Source of the DNA: Lacisediminihabitans profunda
Lineage (GTDB): Bacteria > Actinomycetota > Actinomycetes > Actinomycetales > Microbacteriaceae
Length of the DNA: 64,000 bases
Direction: 5' to 3'
Assembly (NCBI RefSeq): GCF_008040105.1
Contig: NZ_VRMG01000007.1
Span: forward strand, 240,070-304,069
A program made the position numbers and the translations under genes. Positions 18,876 to 26,573 of this stretch are shown here, in pieces (positions within the stretch are counted from its first letter, which is position 1; each line of letters begins with the position of its first letter). The notes beneath the pieces are model-generated. The model ran no database searches and was not told the DNA's origin. It saw only the letters and a list, made by a program, of their open reading frames with translations.

Positions 18876-18911
18876 AGAAGCCGGCGGCGTGCGCGGGTTG
18901 GACGAGTCGGC

Positions 18912-20891
18912 TCAGGCGTCGGCCAGAACGGCGAGAATCGCGTCGCCGTACTTGGCGAGCTTGCTCTCGCCGACGCCGCTCATGGTGCCGAGCTCGGCGA
19001 TGGTCGACGGCTTGCCCGTCGCGATCTCGCGCAGGGTGGCGTCGTGGAAGATCACGTACGCCGGCACCCCCTGCTCCTTGGCCTCGGCCGATCGCCAGGC
19101 GCGCAGCAGATCGAACACGGGAGCCGCCCCGACCGGCAGGTCGGCGACCGCGGTGCGCCTCGCTCTGGCCGCGCGCGTCGGTCGCTCGAGCTCGCGCCTC
19201 AGCATCACGGGCCGCCGACCACCGAGCACGTCGGCGCTCGCCTCGGTGACGAGCAGTGTGCCGTAGCCGTCGCTGTTCACGGCGAGCAGGCCCTGGGCGA
19301 GAAGCTGGCGAACCACCCCGCGCCACTCGGGCTCGCTCAGGTCGGCACCGATGCCGAAGGTCGACAGGCTCGCGTGGTCGTGCTGGCTGACCCGGGGCGT
19401 CGACTTGCCGATGAGGATGTCGATGATCGCGCCGGCGCCGAACCGCTGGTTGCGTTCCCGCTTCAGCCGCACCACCGTGGAGAGCAGCTTCTGCGCAGGG
19501 ACCGTGCCGTCCCAGGCCTCGGGCGGCGAGAGGCAGGTGTCACAGTTGCCGCACGGCGTCGACGTCTCGCCAAAGTAGGCGAGAAGCTGCACCCGGCGGC
19601 ACTCGATGGTCTCGCAGAGGGCGAGCATCGCATCCAGGTGCGCGCTCAACCGGCGACGGTGCTCGGCGTCCCCCTCCGACGAGTCGATCATCCGCCGCTG
19701 TTGCACCACGTCCTGAAGTCCGTAGGCGAGCCAGGCCGTCGACGGCAACCCGTCACGGCCGGCCCGGCCGGTCTCCTGGTAGTACCCCTCCACCGACTTG
19801 GGCAGGTCGAGGTGGGCGACGAAGCGCACGTCCGGCTTGTCGATGCCCATGCCGAACGCGATCGTCGCCACCATGACGATGCCGTCCTCGCGCAGGAAGC
19901 GGGACTGATTGGCGGCGCGCACGCGCGTGTCGAGACCCGCGTGATACGGCAGGGCCGGGATGCCGTTCTGCACGAGGAACTCGGCCGTCTTCTCCACCGA
20001 CGCGCGCGACAGGCAGTAGACGATTCCAGCATCCCCCGGGTGCTCGGAGCGCAGGAGCTCGAGCAGCTGCTGCTGGGGAGCGTTCTTGCCCGCGATTCGG
20101 TACTGGATGTTCGGCCGGTCGAAGCTCGCCACGAAGTGCCTGGAGTCGGAGAGCTGGAGCCGCTTCTGGATCTCGAGGTGGGTCTGCTCGGTGGCCGTGG
20201 CCGTGAGGGCGATGCGCGGAACGGTCGGCCAGCGCTCGTGCAGCACGGAGAGCTGCAGGTAGTCCGGGCGGAAGTCGTGGCCCCACTGGGACACGCAGTG
20301 CGCCTCGTCGATCGCGAAGAGCGAGATCACCCCGCGGTCGAGAAGGTCGGCCGTGGCCGGCACCTTGAGTCGCTCCGGGGCGAGATAGAGCAGGTCTAGC
20401 TCTCCCGCGATGAACGCGTTCTCGACGGCGGCCCGCTGGGACGCATCCTGGGTGGAGTTGAGGAATGAGGCTCGAACACCCACGGCAGAGAGGGCGTCGA
20501 CCTGGTCTTGCATGAGGGCGATGAGCGGAGAGATGACCACGCCGGTCCCCTCGCGGACGAGGGCCGGGATCTGGTAGCAGAGCGACTTGCCGCCGCCGGT
20601 GGGCATGAGGACGAGTGCGTCCCCACCCGCAACGACATGGTCGATGATGGTCGCCTGGTCGCCGCGGAACGCGTCGTAGCCGAACACCGTGTGGAGAGCC
20701 TCGGCCGGGGTCGCGTACTGCACGGGCGTCGCGCGAGCCGGGGCCCGAAAGCGATCCGGCGCAAAGCGCTCCGGAGCGACGCGATCCGGAGCGAATTGCC
20801 CCGGCGAATCATCTGGAAACGGCGGATCATCGTAGGGGTCCGGCGGCGCTTCCATCTCCGGATCCCAGGGGATCTCTGCGCTCCAGCTCAC
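18912..20891 (-). CDS. recQ: ATP-dependent DNA helicase RecQ
   Basis: This 659-residue SF2 helicase unwinds DNA 3'-5' in recombination and repair. Walker A is PTGGGKS (97-103) and motif II is [14 protein letters not shown]. Motif VI contains [10 protein letters not shown], zinc-binding cysteines lie in CETIEC and CGNCDTC, and an HRDC domain fills the last 80 residues. An unusual proline/acid-rich N-terminal tail of about 60 residues contains the repeated phrases [15 protein letters not shown]. The GTG start has TAGACT (20898-20903) 6 nt upstream, the leaderless geometry also seen at pip. Confidence 0.95.
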   Translation of the reverse strand: MSWSAEIPWDPEMEAPPDPYDDPPFPDDSPGQFAPDRVAPERFAPDRFRAPARATPVQYATPAEALHTVFGYDAFRGDQATIIDHVVAGGDALVLMPTGGGKSLCYQIPALVREGTGVVISPLIALMQDQVDALSAVGVRASFLNSTQDASQRAAVENAFIAGELDLLYLAPERLKVPATADLLDRGVISLFAIDEAHCVSQWGHDFRPDYLQLSVLHERWPTVPRIALTATATEQTHLEIQKRLQLSDSRHFVASFDRPNIQYRIAGKNAPQQQLLELLRSEHPGDAGIVYCLSRASVEKTAEFLVQNGIPALPYHAGLDTRVRAANQSRFLREDGIVMVATIAFGMGIDKPDVRFVAHLDLPKSVEGYYQETGRAGRDGLPSTAWLAYGLQDVVQQRRMIDSSEGDAEHRRRLSAHLDAMLALCETIECRRVQLLAYFGETSTPCGNCDTCLSPPEAWDGTVPAQKLLSTVVRLKRERNQRFGAGAIIDILIGKSTPRVSQHDHASLSTFGIGADLSEPEWRGVVRQLLAQGLLAVNSDGYGTLLVTEASADVLGGRRPVMLRRELERPTRAARARRTAVADLPVGAAPVFDLLRAWRSAEAKEQGVPAYVIFHDATLREIATGKPSTIAELGTMSGVGESKLAKYGDAILAVLADA

Positions 20892-21052
20892 TCGGCGAGT
20901 CTACCCGCGACCGCCGACACGACCGGGCGTACCGTTTCGGTTGGGGGTCAGCTGCACCGTGACCCGAGCGGGCGTCACAGGCCACCGGTCATCTCGAAAT
21001 GGTCACCGACAGTTAACCGCTAGCGTGGAAGCCTCCCCGTCGATTGGCCCCC

Positions 21053-21934
21053 ATGCTCGCCGTTCTCATTGGCCTCGCCGGTGCGCTCATCTTCGGTTCG
21101 GCCGACTTCATCGGGGGTATCGCCTCCAAACGGATCAGCTCCGTTCGCGTGACGGCGGTCGGCGGACTTTCGGGGCTCGCCGTGCTGCTCCTGGCGCTGC
21201 CGGCCATCGGCGGCACGTGGTCGAGCAAGGCGGTGCTGCTCGGTGCGATCTCGGGGGTGAGCGGCTCCCTCGCGATCGTGCTGCTCTACGCCTGCCTCGC
21301 GATCGGCCCGATGAGCATCCTCTCGCCCGTGACCGCGGTGGTGTCCGCTCTCGTGCCTGCGCTCGCCGGGGTTCTGCGCGGCGAACGGCTGAACGGGATC
21401 GCGTACGTCGCGCTCGCGCTCGCCCTTGTCGCTGTGGTCCTGGTGGGATTCGTCCCGGAGAAGGGCGCCGTGCGGCCATCCCTCAAGGCCCTCGGCATGG
21501 CCGTCGCCTCCGGGGCGCTCATCGGTTTCTTCCTGATCGTGATCGATCTGACCCCGGCGGATTCCGGCCTGGTGCCCTTGGTGGTGAACCGAACGGTGAA
21601 TGCCTCCATCATGTTCTCGGTCGTGCTGATCGCAGGGCTGCTGAGCCGGAGCCGACCGCGCGAGCGCTCGGCGGGCGGCCGGCTGCCGGCGGCGGGCTGG
21701 CGGCCGGGCCTCTGGCTCGCGATCGCGGGCGGCGCGGTTGATGCCACGGCCAACGCCCTCCTGCTGCTCGGCTTGCGGATCGGCGACCTGACCGTGCAGT
21801 CCGTGCTCACGGCCCTCTATCCGGCTGGCACGATCATCCTGGCGGCCGTCGTGCTGAAGGAGCGCATCGCGCCCGTGCAGATCGTGGGTCTCGTTCTCGC
21901 ACTCGTGGCGGCGGCGATGCTCGCCATCGCGTGA
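21053..21934 (+). CDS. EamA/DMT-superfamily transporter
   Basis: This 293-residue protein has about ten hydrophobic segments, arranged as two EamA repeats of five helices. It begins LAVLIGLAGALIFGSADFIGG and ends with the typical LYPAGTIILAAVVLKERI, the repeat-end signature. It is a drug/metabolite superfamily exporter of unknown substrate. The ATG at 21053 is preferred; a TTG at 21044 would add three residues. The next gene is a close paralogue in tandem 64 bp downstream. The -10-like TAGCGT at 21021-21026 gives a leader of about 20 nt. Confidence 0.88.
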   Translation: MLAVLIGLAGALIFGSADFIGGIASKRISSVRVTAVGGLSGLAVLLLALPAIGGTWSSKAVLLGAISGVSGSLAIVLLYACLAIGPMSILSPVTAVVSALVPALAGVLRGERLNGIAYVALALALVAVVLVGFVPEKGAVRPSLKALGMAVASGALIGFFLIVIDLTPADSGLVPLVVNRTVNASIMFSVVLIAGLLSRSRPRERSAGGRLPAAGWRPGLWLAIAGGAVDATANALLLLGLRIGDLTVQSVLTALYPAGTIILAAVVLKERIAPVQIVGLVLALVAAAMLAIA

Positions 21935-21998
21935 GGCGCGCGTCGGAGCTTACTGGCACAGTGGTTGCAGCGCGGCCGAGATCGAAGGGAGGCAGCCC

Positions 21999-22850
21999 AT
22001 GCTGAGCGTTCTGCTCGGACTCGCCGGCGCCATCATCTACGGCGCGAGCGACTTCTTCGGGGGGATGGCGGCCCGCCGGGTGAGTGCGGTGCGGGTGACC
22101 GCGATCAACTCCGTGGTGGGCTTCGTCGCGCTGGCAGTGGGCTCACTGCTCCTGCCGACGACGTGGAGTCGGGATGCGCTGATCACCGGCGCGCTGACCG
22201 GGATCGCGGGAGCCGCGGCGCTCGTGCTGCTCTACGCCTGCCTCGCCATCGGACCGATGAGCATCCTCTCCCCCATCCTGGCGCTCGTCGCCGCCGTCGT
22301 GCCGATCACCATCGACTTCGCCCGGGGCGAGAGGCTCAGCCCCGCGGGCGATGCCGGTCTCGTCGTGGGGCTTGTGGCGATCATCCTGATCTGTCTCGTG
22401 CCGGGCGCCGGGGCGGTGCGGCCGAGCGCGCGAGGCATCCTGATGGCCATCGGATCGGGCCTGGCGATCGGCGTCTACCTGGTGGTCATCGACCTGTCTC
22501 CGGCCGACAGCGGACCGGCTCCCCTCGTCGTCTGCTTCGCCATCACCGGCCTCGTGATGGGCTCGATCCTGTTGGCGGGCGCCGTGCGTCGTCGCCTGCC
22601 CGCCGAAAGCGCGCGGGGCGCCGTGCTTCTCTTCGCAGTTCTCTGCGGCCTGACGGATGCTGCGGCCGCACTTCTCTTCCTGCTCGCCCTGCGTGCCGGC
22701 GACCTGTCGGTGGTCTCCGTGCTCAACGCGCTCGCGCCGGCCGGCACGATCATCCTCGCCGCCATCGTGCTCAAGGAACGGATCGCCGTGGTGCAGTGGG
22801 CGGGCCTCGCCGTGGCCCTCGTGGCCGCCGCGCTGCTCGCCCTCGCTTAG
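21999..22850 (+). CDS. EamA/DMT-superfamily transporter, tandem paralogue
   Basis: This 283-residue protein matches the previous gene along its length (LLGLAGAIIYGASDFFGGMAA, then YACLAIGPMSILSPI and APAGTIILAAIVLKERI). It is predicted to have ten helices in two EamA repeats. A clear GGGAGG lies just upstream of the ATG. Tandem copies may work as a heteromer, as paired small exporters sometimes do, or be a simple duplication; sequence alone does not decide. The substrate is unknown. Confidence 0.88.
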   Translation: MLSVLLGLAGAIIYGASDFFGGMAARRVSAVRVTAINSVVGFVALAVGSLLLPTTWSRDALITGALTGIAGAAALVLLYACLAIGPMSILSPILALVAAVVPITIDFARGERLSPAGDAGLVVGLVAIILICLVPGAGAVRPSARGILMAIGSGLAIGVYLVVIDLSPADSGPAPLVVCFAITGLVMGSILLAGAVRRRLPAESARGAVLLFAVLCGLTDAAAALLFLLALRAGDLSVVSVLNALAPAGTIILAAIVLKERIAVVQWAGLAVALVAAALLALA

Positions 22851-22896
22851 CTGCTCTGCTTCTCGGCCCGTCGACAACGATCACTAGAATCGATGA

Positions 22897-23826
22897 ATGG
22901 AACTTCGCCAACTCGAACACTTCGTGACCGTCGCCGACGAGCGGCACTTCACCCGCGCGGCGGAACTGTTGCAGATCTCCCAGTCCGGGCTGTCCGCGTC
23001 GATCCGCGCCCTCGAGACGGAGTTGGGAACCTCGCTGTTCGTCCGGAGCACCAGACGCGTGGAACTCACCGCCGCCGGCCAGGCGCTACTCGCGGATTCG
23101 ATCCGCACCCTCGCGAGCGCGGCGGCCGCCCAGAACGCGGTCGCGGCGGTGCGCGGACTGGTGCGTGGGCGATTGACCGTGGGCGCCGAGCCGTGTCTCG
23201 GCGCCATCGACCTGCCGGCCGAACTCGGCCGTTTCCGGGTCGCGAACCCGGGGGTGGAGGTGCGGCTGCGCTACGACGGCTCCGTCGAGCACCTCGAGAA
23301 TGTGGCGAGTGGCCTCACCGACGTCGCCCTCGTCGTGGCGACTGGCCCGGTGCCGCAGGGGGTGCGGCTGCGGCGGCTGAGCTCGCAGAAGCTCGTGGTC
23401 CTCTGCCACCCCGACCACCCGTTCGCCGCCGTCGGCGAGGTGGACATCGAGTCGCTGCACCGGGAACCGCTGATCGGCTTCCAACAGGGCTGGGGCGCTC
23501 AGGTTCTGTCGCGTCGGGCCTTCGCGGCCGCCGGATACGACTTCCGCGCCTCGATGGAGGTGAACGACGTGCATCCGCTTCTCGACCTGGTGGAGTACAA
23601 CCTCGGCGTGGCGATCGTGCCCGCGAGCTTCGCGGCGAAGCGGCCGGACTCGCTGTGCTCGGTGGCCCTGCCCGACGACATGCCGGAGTGGACCGTCGCG
23701 GTCGCGGTGGCGGACGAGCCCAGCCCGGCCGCCACCGCGTTCCTCGATCAGCTCTTCGAGAGTCCCATTCAGGCCGCGTCGAGCATGGACAGCTCCTCGG
23801 CGGAGAGCGTGACCTCGGCCGCCTGA
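22897..23826 (+). CDS. LysR-family transcriptional regulator
   Basis: This 309-residue regulator has an N-terminal winged helix-turn-helix (MELRQLEHFVTVADERHFTR, then QSGLSASIRALETELG, residues 1-60) and a periplasmic-binding-like effector domain from about 90. TAGAAT at 22885-22890 lies 6 nt before the ATG, so the mRNA is probably leaderless. Its last 58 bp overlap the 3' end of the convergent aldo/keto reductase gene, so the two could be in a transcriptional conflict. Its target is unknown; the neighbouring reductases or EamA pair are candidates. Confidence 0.92.
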   Translation: MELRQLEHFVTVADERHFTRAAELLQISQSGLSASIRALETELGTSLFVRSTRRVELTAAGQALLADSIRTLASAAAAQNAVAAVRGLVRGRLTVGAEPCLGAIDLPAELGRFRVANPGVEVRLRYDGSVEHLENVASGLTDVALVVATGPVPQGVRLRRLSSQKLVVLCHPDHPFAAVGEVDIESLHREPLIGFQQGWGAQVLSRRAFAAAGYDFRASMEVNDVHPLLDLVEYNLGVAIVPASFAAKRPDSLCSVALPDDMPEWTVAVAVADEPSPAATAFLDQLFESPIQAASSMDSSSAESVTSAA

Positions 23827-24629
23827 ACCGAGTTGGTGATGCTCTCCGGCCGCGATGCCCCGGGGATCGGGATCACGCGGGGCGACTTGGCGAGCTCCCA
23901 CGCCAGGCAGACGACCTGCGGGGTGAGCCCGCGGTCCGCCGCGACCCGCCCGAAGGCCGCGAAACGGTCGCCGAGGGAGCCGGCCGACCTGATTCCGCCG
24001 AGGGGACTCCAGGGCAGGAACGCGATCCCGAGCTCGTCGCACAGCTCGAGCTCCGGCTCGCTGCTGCGGAAGGCGGGCGAGAACTGGTTCTGCACCGACA
24101 CGAGCCGCCCGCCGAGGATCTCCTGGGCGAGCCGGATCTGCTGTGGGTTCGCGTTCGAGATCCCGGCCATCCGGATCGTTCCGGCGTCGAGCAGGTCGCG
24201 GATCGCGCCGACCGAATCCTCGTACGCCACCTCCGGGTCCGGGCGGTGGAACTGGTAGAGCCCGATCGCGTCCCCGCCGAGACGGGCGAGCGACGCCTCG
24301 GCCGCGCGCTTGAGGTACTCGGGGCGCCCATCCACGGTCCAGGAGCCGTCGCCCGGACGCAGGTGGCCGCCCTTGGTTGCGACGAGCACCTTCGAGGCGT
24401 CACCGCCCCACGAGGCGATCGCCTTGGCGATCAGGGACTCGTTGTGTCCGACGTCCGTCGCGGTCAGGTGGTACGCATCCGCGGTGTCGAAGAGCGTGAC
24501 ACCGAGGTCGAGCGCGGCGTGGATGGTGGCGATCGATCGGGCCTCGTCCGGTCTCCCCTCGATCGACATGGGCATGCCGCCGAGGCCGATCGCGCTGACC
24601 TCGACGTCACCGATTGTGCGAGTCTTCAT
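23769..24629 (-). CDS. Aldo/keto reductase
   Basis: This is a 286-residue NADPH-dependent (beta/alpha)8 reductase. The catalytic tetrad can be read as D48 and Y53 (LFDTADAYH), K86 (VATKGG) and H128 (YQFHRPDP). The cofactor-side end reads VIPIPGASRPESI. It lies 37 bp downstream of a second aldo/keto reductase on the same strand, suggesting a two-gene operon, and its 3' end overlaps the LysR gene by 58 bp. The substrate, probably a small carbonyl compound, is unknown. Confidence 0.92.
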   Translation of the reverse strand: MKTRTIGDVEVSAIGLGGMPMSIEGRPDEARSIATIHAALDLGVTLFDTADAYHLTATDVGHNESLIAKAIASWGGDASKVLVATKGGHLRPGDGSWTVDGRPEYLKRAAEASLARLGGDAIGLYQFHRPDPEVAYEDSVGAIRDLLDAGTIRMAGISNANPQQIRLAQEILGGRLVSVQNQFSPAFRSSEPELELCDELGIAFLPWSPLGGIRSAGSLGDRFAAFGRVAADRGLTPQVVCLAWELAKSPRVIPIPGASRPESITNSVQAAEVTLSAEELSMLDAA

Positions 24630-24666
24630 GTTTCAGTTCTTCTTTCTGTCGGGTCTTGCCGGCGGG

Positions 24667-25638
24667 TCACCAGGCGTAGTCTTCCGGGGCGGTCTTGCGG
24701 CCCGGGAAGATCTCGTCGAGGCGGGCGAGCGCTGCGGGATCGAGCGTCACGTCGAGGGCGCGCACCGCGGCATCCAGCTGCCCCTGTGTGCGGGGTCCGA
24801 TGATCGGAGCCGTCACCGCCGGCTGGTGCAGCAGCCAGGCGAGACCGATGTCGCCCGGCTCGTGTCCGAGTTCCGCCGCGAAGTCTTCGTACTTCTCGAT
24901 CGCGTCTCGATGTGTCGCGAGGGTCTCGGCCGCGCGCCCCTCGAGGCGGCGTTTTCCTTCCTGCTCCTTGCGCAGCACCCCGCCGAGGAGTCCCCCGTTC
25001 AGTGGCGACCAGGGGATGATGCCGAGGCCGTTTCCGATGGCGGAGGGAATCACCTCGAGCTCGATGTCGCGCTTGAGCAGGTTGTAGATCGACTGCTCGC
25101 TCACGAGTCCGGTGAAGTTGCGTCGGCGCGCCTCCGCCTGGGCCGTAGCGATGTGCCAGCCGGCGAAGTTGCTGCTTCCCGCGTAGAGGATCTTCCCCTG
25201 GGCGACGGCCGTCTCCATCGCCTGCCAGATTTCGTCCCAGGGGGTCTCCCGGTCCACATGGTGGAACTGGTAGAGGTCGATGTAGTCGGTCTTCAGGCGC
25301 GTGAGGCTGGCATCCAGCGCGCGGCGGATGTTGAGAGCCGAGAGCTTGCCCTCGTTGGGCCACGGCGTCATGTCCCCGTAGAGCTTGGTGGCGAGCACGG
25401 TTCGTTCGCGTCGACCGCCGCCCTGCTCGAACCAGTTGCCGAGGATCGTTTCGGTGATGCCCCTGCCGAGGTCGCCGCCGTAGACATTCGCCGTGTCGAA
25501 GAAGTTGATTCCGTGCTCGTGCGCCGAGTCCATGATGCTGAACGAGTCGGGCTCCGTGGTCTGCGGACCGAAGTTCATCGTTCCGAGGCAGAGTCTGGAG
25601 ACTTTCAGGCCGCTGCGGCCGAGGTGTGTATAGTCCAT
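24667..25638 (-). CDS. Aldo/keto reductase, YghZ/KCNAB-like
   Basis: This 323-residue enzyme begins MDYTHLGRSGLKVSRLCLGTMNFG, the start typical of the Kv-beta/YghZ-like aldo/keto reductases. The tetrad residues are D48 and Y53 (FFDTANVYGG), K85 (LATKLYG) and H126 (YQFHHVD). It would reduce aldehydes or ketones with NADPH in the cytoplasm. It is the first gene of a two-gene reductase operon. The 288 bp upstream contain GCGTTTC-rich repeats and a 92-bp palindromic element. Confidence 0.92.
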   Translation of the reverse strand: MDYTHLGRSGLKVSRLCLGTMNFGPQTTEPDSFSIMDSAHEHGINFFDTANVYGGDLGRGITETILGNWFEQGGGRRERTVLATKLYGDMTPWPNEGKLSALNIRRALDASLTRLKTDYIDLYQFHHVDRETPWDEIWQAMETAVAQGKILYAGSSNFAGWHIATAQAEARRRNFTGLVSEQSIYNLLKRDIELEVIPSAIGNGLGIIPWSPLNGGLLGGVLRKEQEGKRRLEGRAAETLATHRDAIEKYEDFAAELGHEPGDIGLAWLLHQPAVTAPIIGPRTQGQLDAAVRALDVTLDPAALARLDEIFPGRKTAPEDYAW

Positions 25639-25814
25639 GCCTCTAGGCTGCGCTCGCGTCGCTCCAGCTGTCCAACAGGGGATCCGGATGCAACTGTGCG
25701 CTCGCGCTTCTCAATGCGATCCGATTCCCGCTCGGCTCGCGTTTCGTTGCTCGACTCGCGTTTCTCCGTCCGCCGCTCGCCTCGCGTGTCTCCGTCGCTT
25801 TCTCGCGTTTTCTC

Positions 25815-25906
25815 GCGTTTCTCCGGAGCTTTTGGCGAAATTGGTCCGTTTCCGTCCCAAATCGGCCTGGGCGGCAGGCTTCCCGGCTGAACCTCCGGAG
25901 AAACGC
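25815..25906. repeat. 92-bp palindrome-ended intergenic element, copy A
   Basis: The left end is GCGTTTCTCCGGAG and the right end CCTCCGGAGAAACGC, its reverse complement; each end also contains the 8-bp palindrome CTCCGGAG. The same structure with exactly the same length occurs at 47173-47264 and 47394-47485, and an 82-bp version at 26417-26498. It begins inside a degenerate array of CTCGCGTTTC-like words (25701-25820) and ends 20 bp from the stop of the acetyltransferase gene. Confidence 0.85.
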
Positions 25907-25926
25907 CCGTTCGTGCTTGGGGACGG

Positions 25927-26376
25927 TCAGCCCTCGTCGAGGATGAGGCGCTTGCCGAGGCTGAGCACCTGGTCTTCGCCGTAGCCGAGTCCGCGATAGA
26001 AACCGAGAACCTTCAGGTTGTCGGATCGCACCTGGAGGTTGAGCTTCGGGCATCCGCGCTCCACGAGCTTGCGCTCCACCTCGGCCATGATGGCCCGACC
26101 GAGGCCCTGGCGCTGGCGAAGCGGGTCGACCGCGAGGTAGTGCACCCAGCCTCGGTGGCCGTCGAACCCGGCCATCGCCGTCGCCGCGATCGAGGCCGGC
26201 GCGTCGCCGGCCTCGCCCATTTCGACGACCTCGCCCACCAGGAACAGTTCCGGCTGCTCGGTGAGTTTGCGCGCGATGTCGGCGCGCGGGTCGTTCCACG
26301 GTCGAACGAGCCCGCAGCGCTCCCACAGGGCCACGACGACGTCGGTGTCTGGTTCGGCAAACGGTCGGATCAGCAT
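25927..26376 (-). CDS. GNAT-family N-acetyltransferase
   Basis: This 149-residue protein has the GNAT acetyl-CoA loop RQRQGLGRAIMAEVE (about residues 88-102) and the C-terminal VLGFYRGLGYGEDQ strand. The first lines (MLIRPFAEPDTDVVVALWERCGLVRPWNDP) match the YpeA/RimI-like acetyltransferase group; the substrate is unknown. TAAAGT (26383-26388) lies 6 nt before the ATG, with TGGAGG in the gap, so it may be leaderless. The gene is bracketed by two palindrome-ended repeat elements, 20 bp after its stop and 40 bp before its start. Confidence 0.9.
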   Translation of the reverse strand: MLIRPFAEPDTDVVVALWERCGLVRPWNDPRADIARKLTEQPELFLVGEVVEMGEAGDAPASIAATAMAGFDGHRGWVHYLAVDPLRQRQGLGRAIMAEVERKLVERGCPKLNLQVRSDNLKVLGFYRGLGYGEDQVLSLGKRLILDEG

Positions 26377-26416
26377 CCTCCAACTTTACGGCCCCGCCCG
26401 CCACCCTCCGGCACCC

Positions 26417-26498
26417 GCGTTTCTCCGGAGGTTGCCCCGGATTCGGACCGGAATCGGCCTCGATGGGCGGTGCGGACGCGAAACCTCCGGAGAAACGT
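26417..26498. repeat. Palindrome-ended intergenic element, 82-bp copy B
   Basis: The left end GCGTTTCTCCGGAGG is identical to copies A, C and D over the first 14 bases, and the right end is CCTCCGGAGAAACGT (one base different). At 82 bp it is ten shorter than the others. Shared interior words include GGATTCGG and GGACGCGAAA next to the right end, as in copy D. It lies between the acetyltransferase start and the helicase terminator. Confidence 0.82.
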
Positions 26499-26521
26499 GA
26501 ATCGAGGGAGGGAGGAACGAC

Positions 26522-26554
26522 AAAGGGCGCCCATCCGCAAGGATGAGCGCCCTT
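26522..26554 (-). terminator. Intrinsic terminator of the DEAD-box helicase gene
   Basis: A near-perfect hairpin, AAGGGCGC-CCATCC-GCAA-GGATGA-GCGCCCTT on the + strand, lies 20 bp past the helicase stop. On the minus strand it is followed by a short TTTG run. Stem about 14 bp with one mismatch and a GCAA-type tetraloop. Confidence 0.85.
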
Positions 26555-26573
26555 CGTTCGAGAGTGCTGCTGA

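Noticed and set aside
18447..20399. Long + strand open frame opposite recQ
   Set aside because: It lies entirely antisense to recQ and pip, has no domain signs and reflects high third-position GC.
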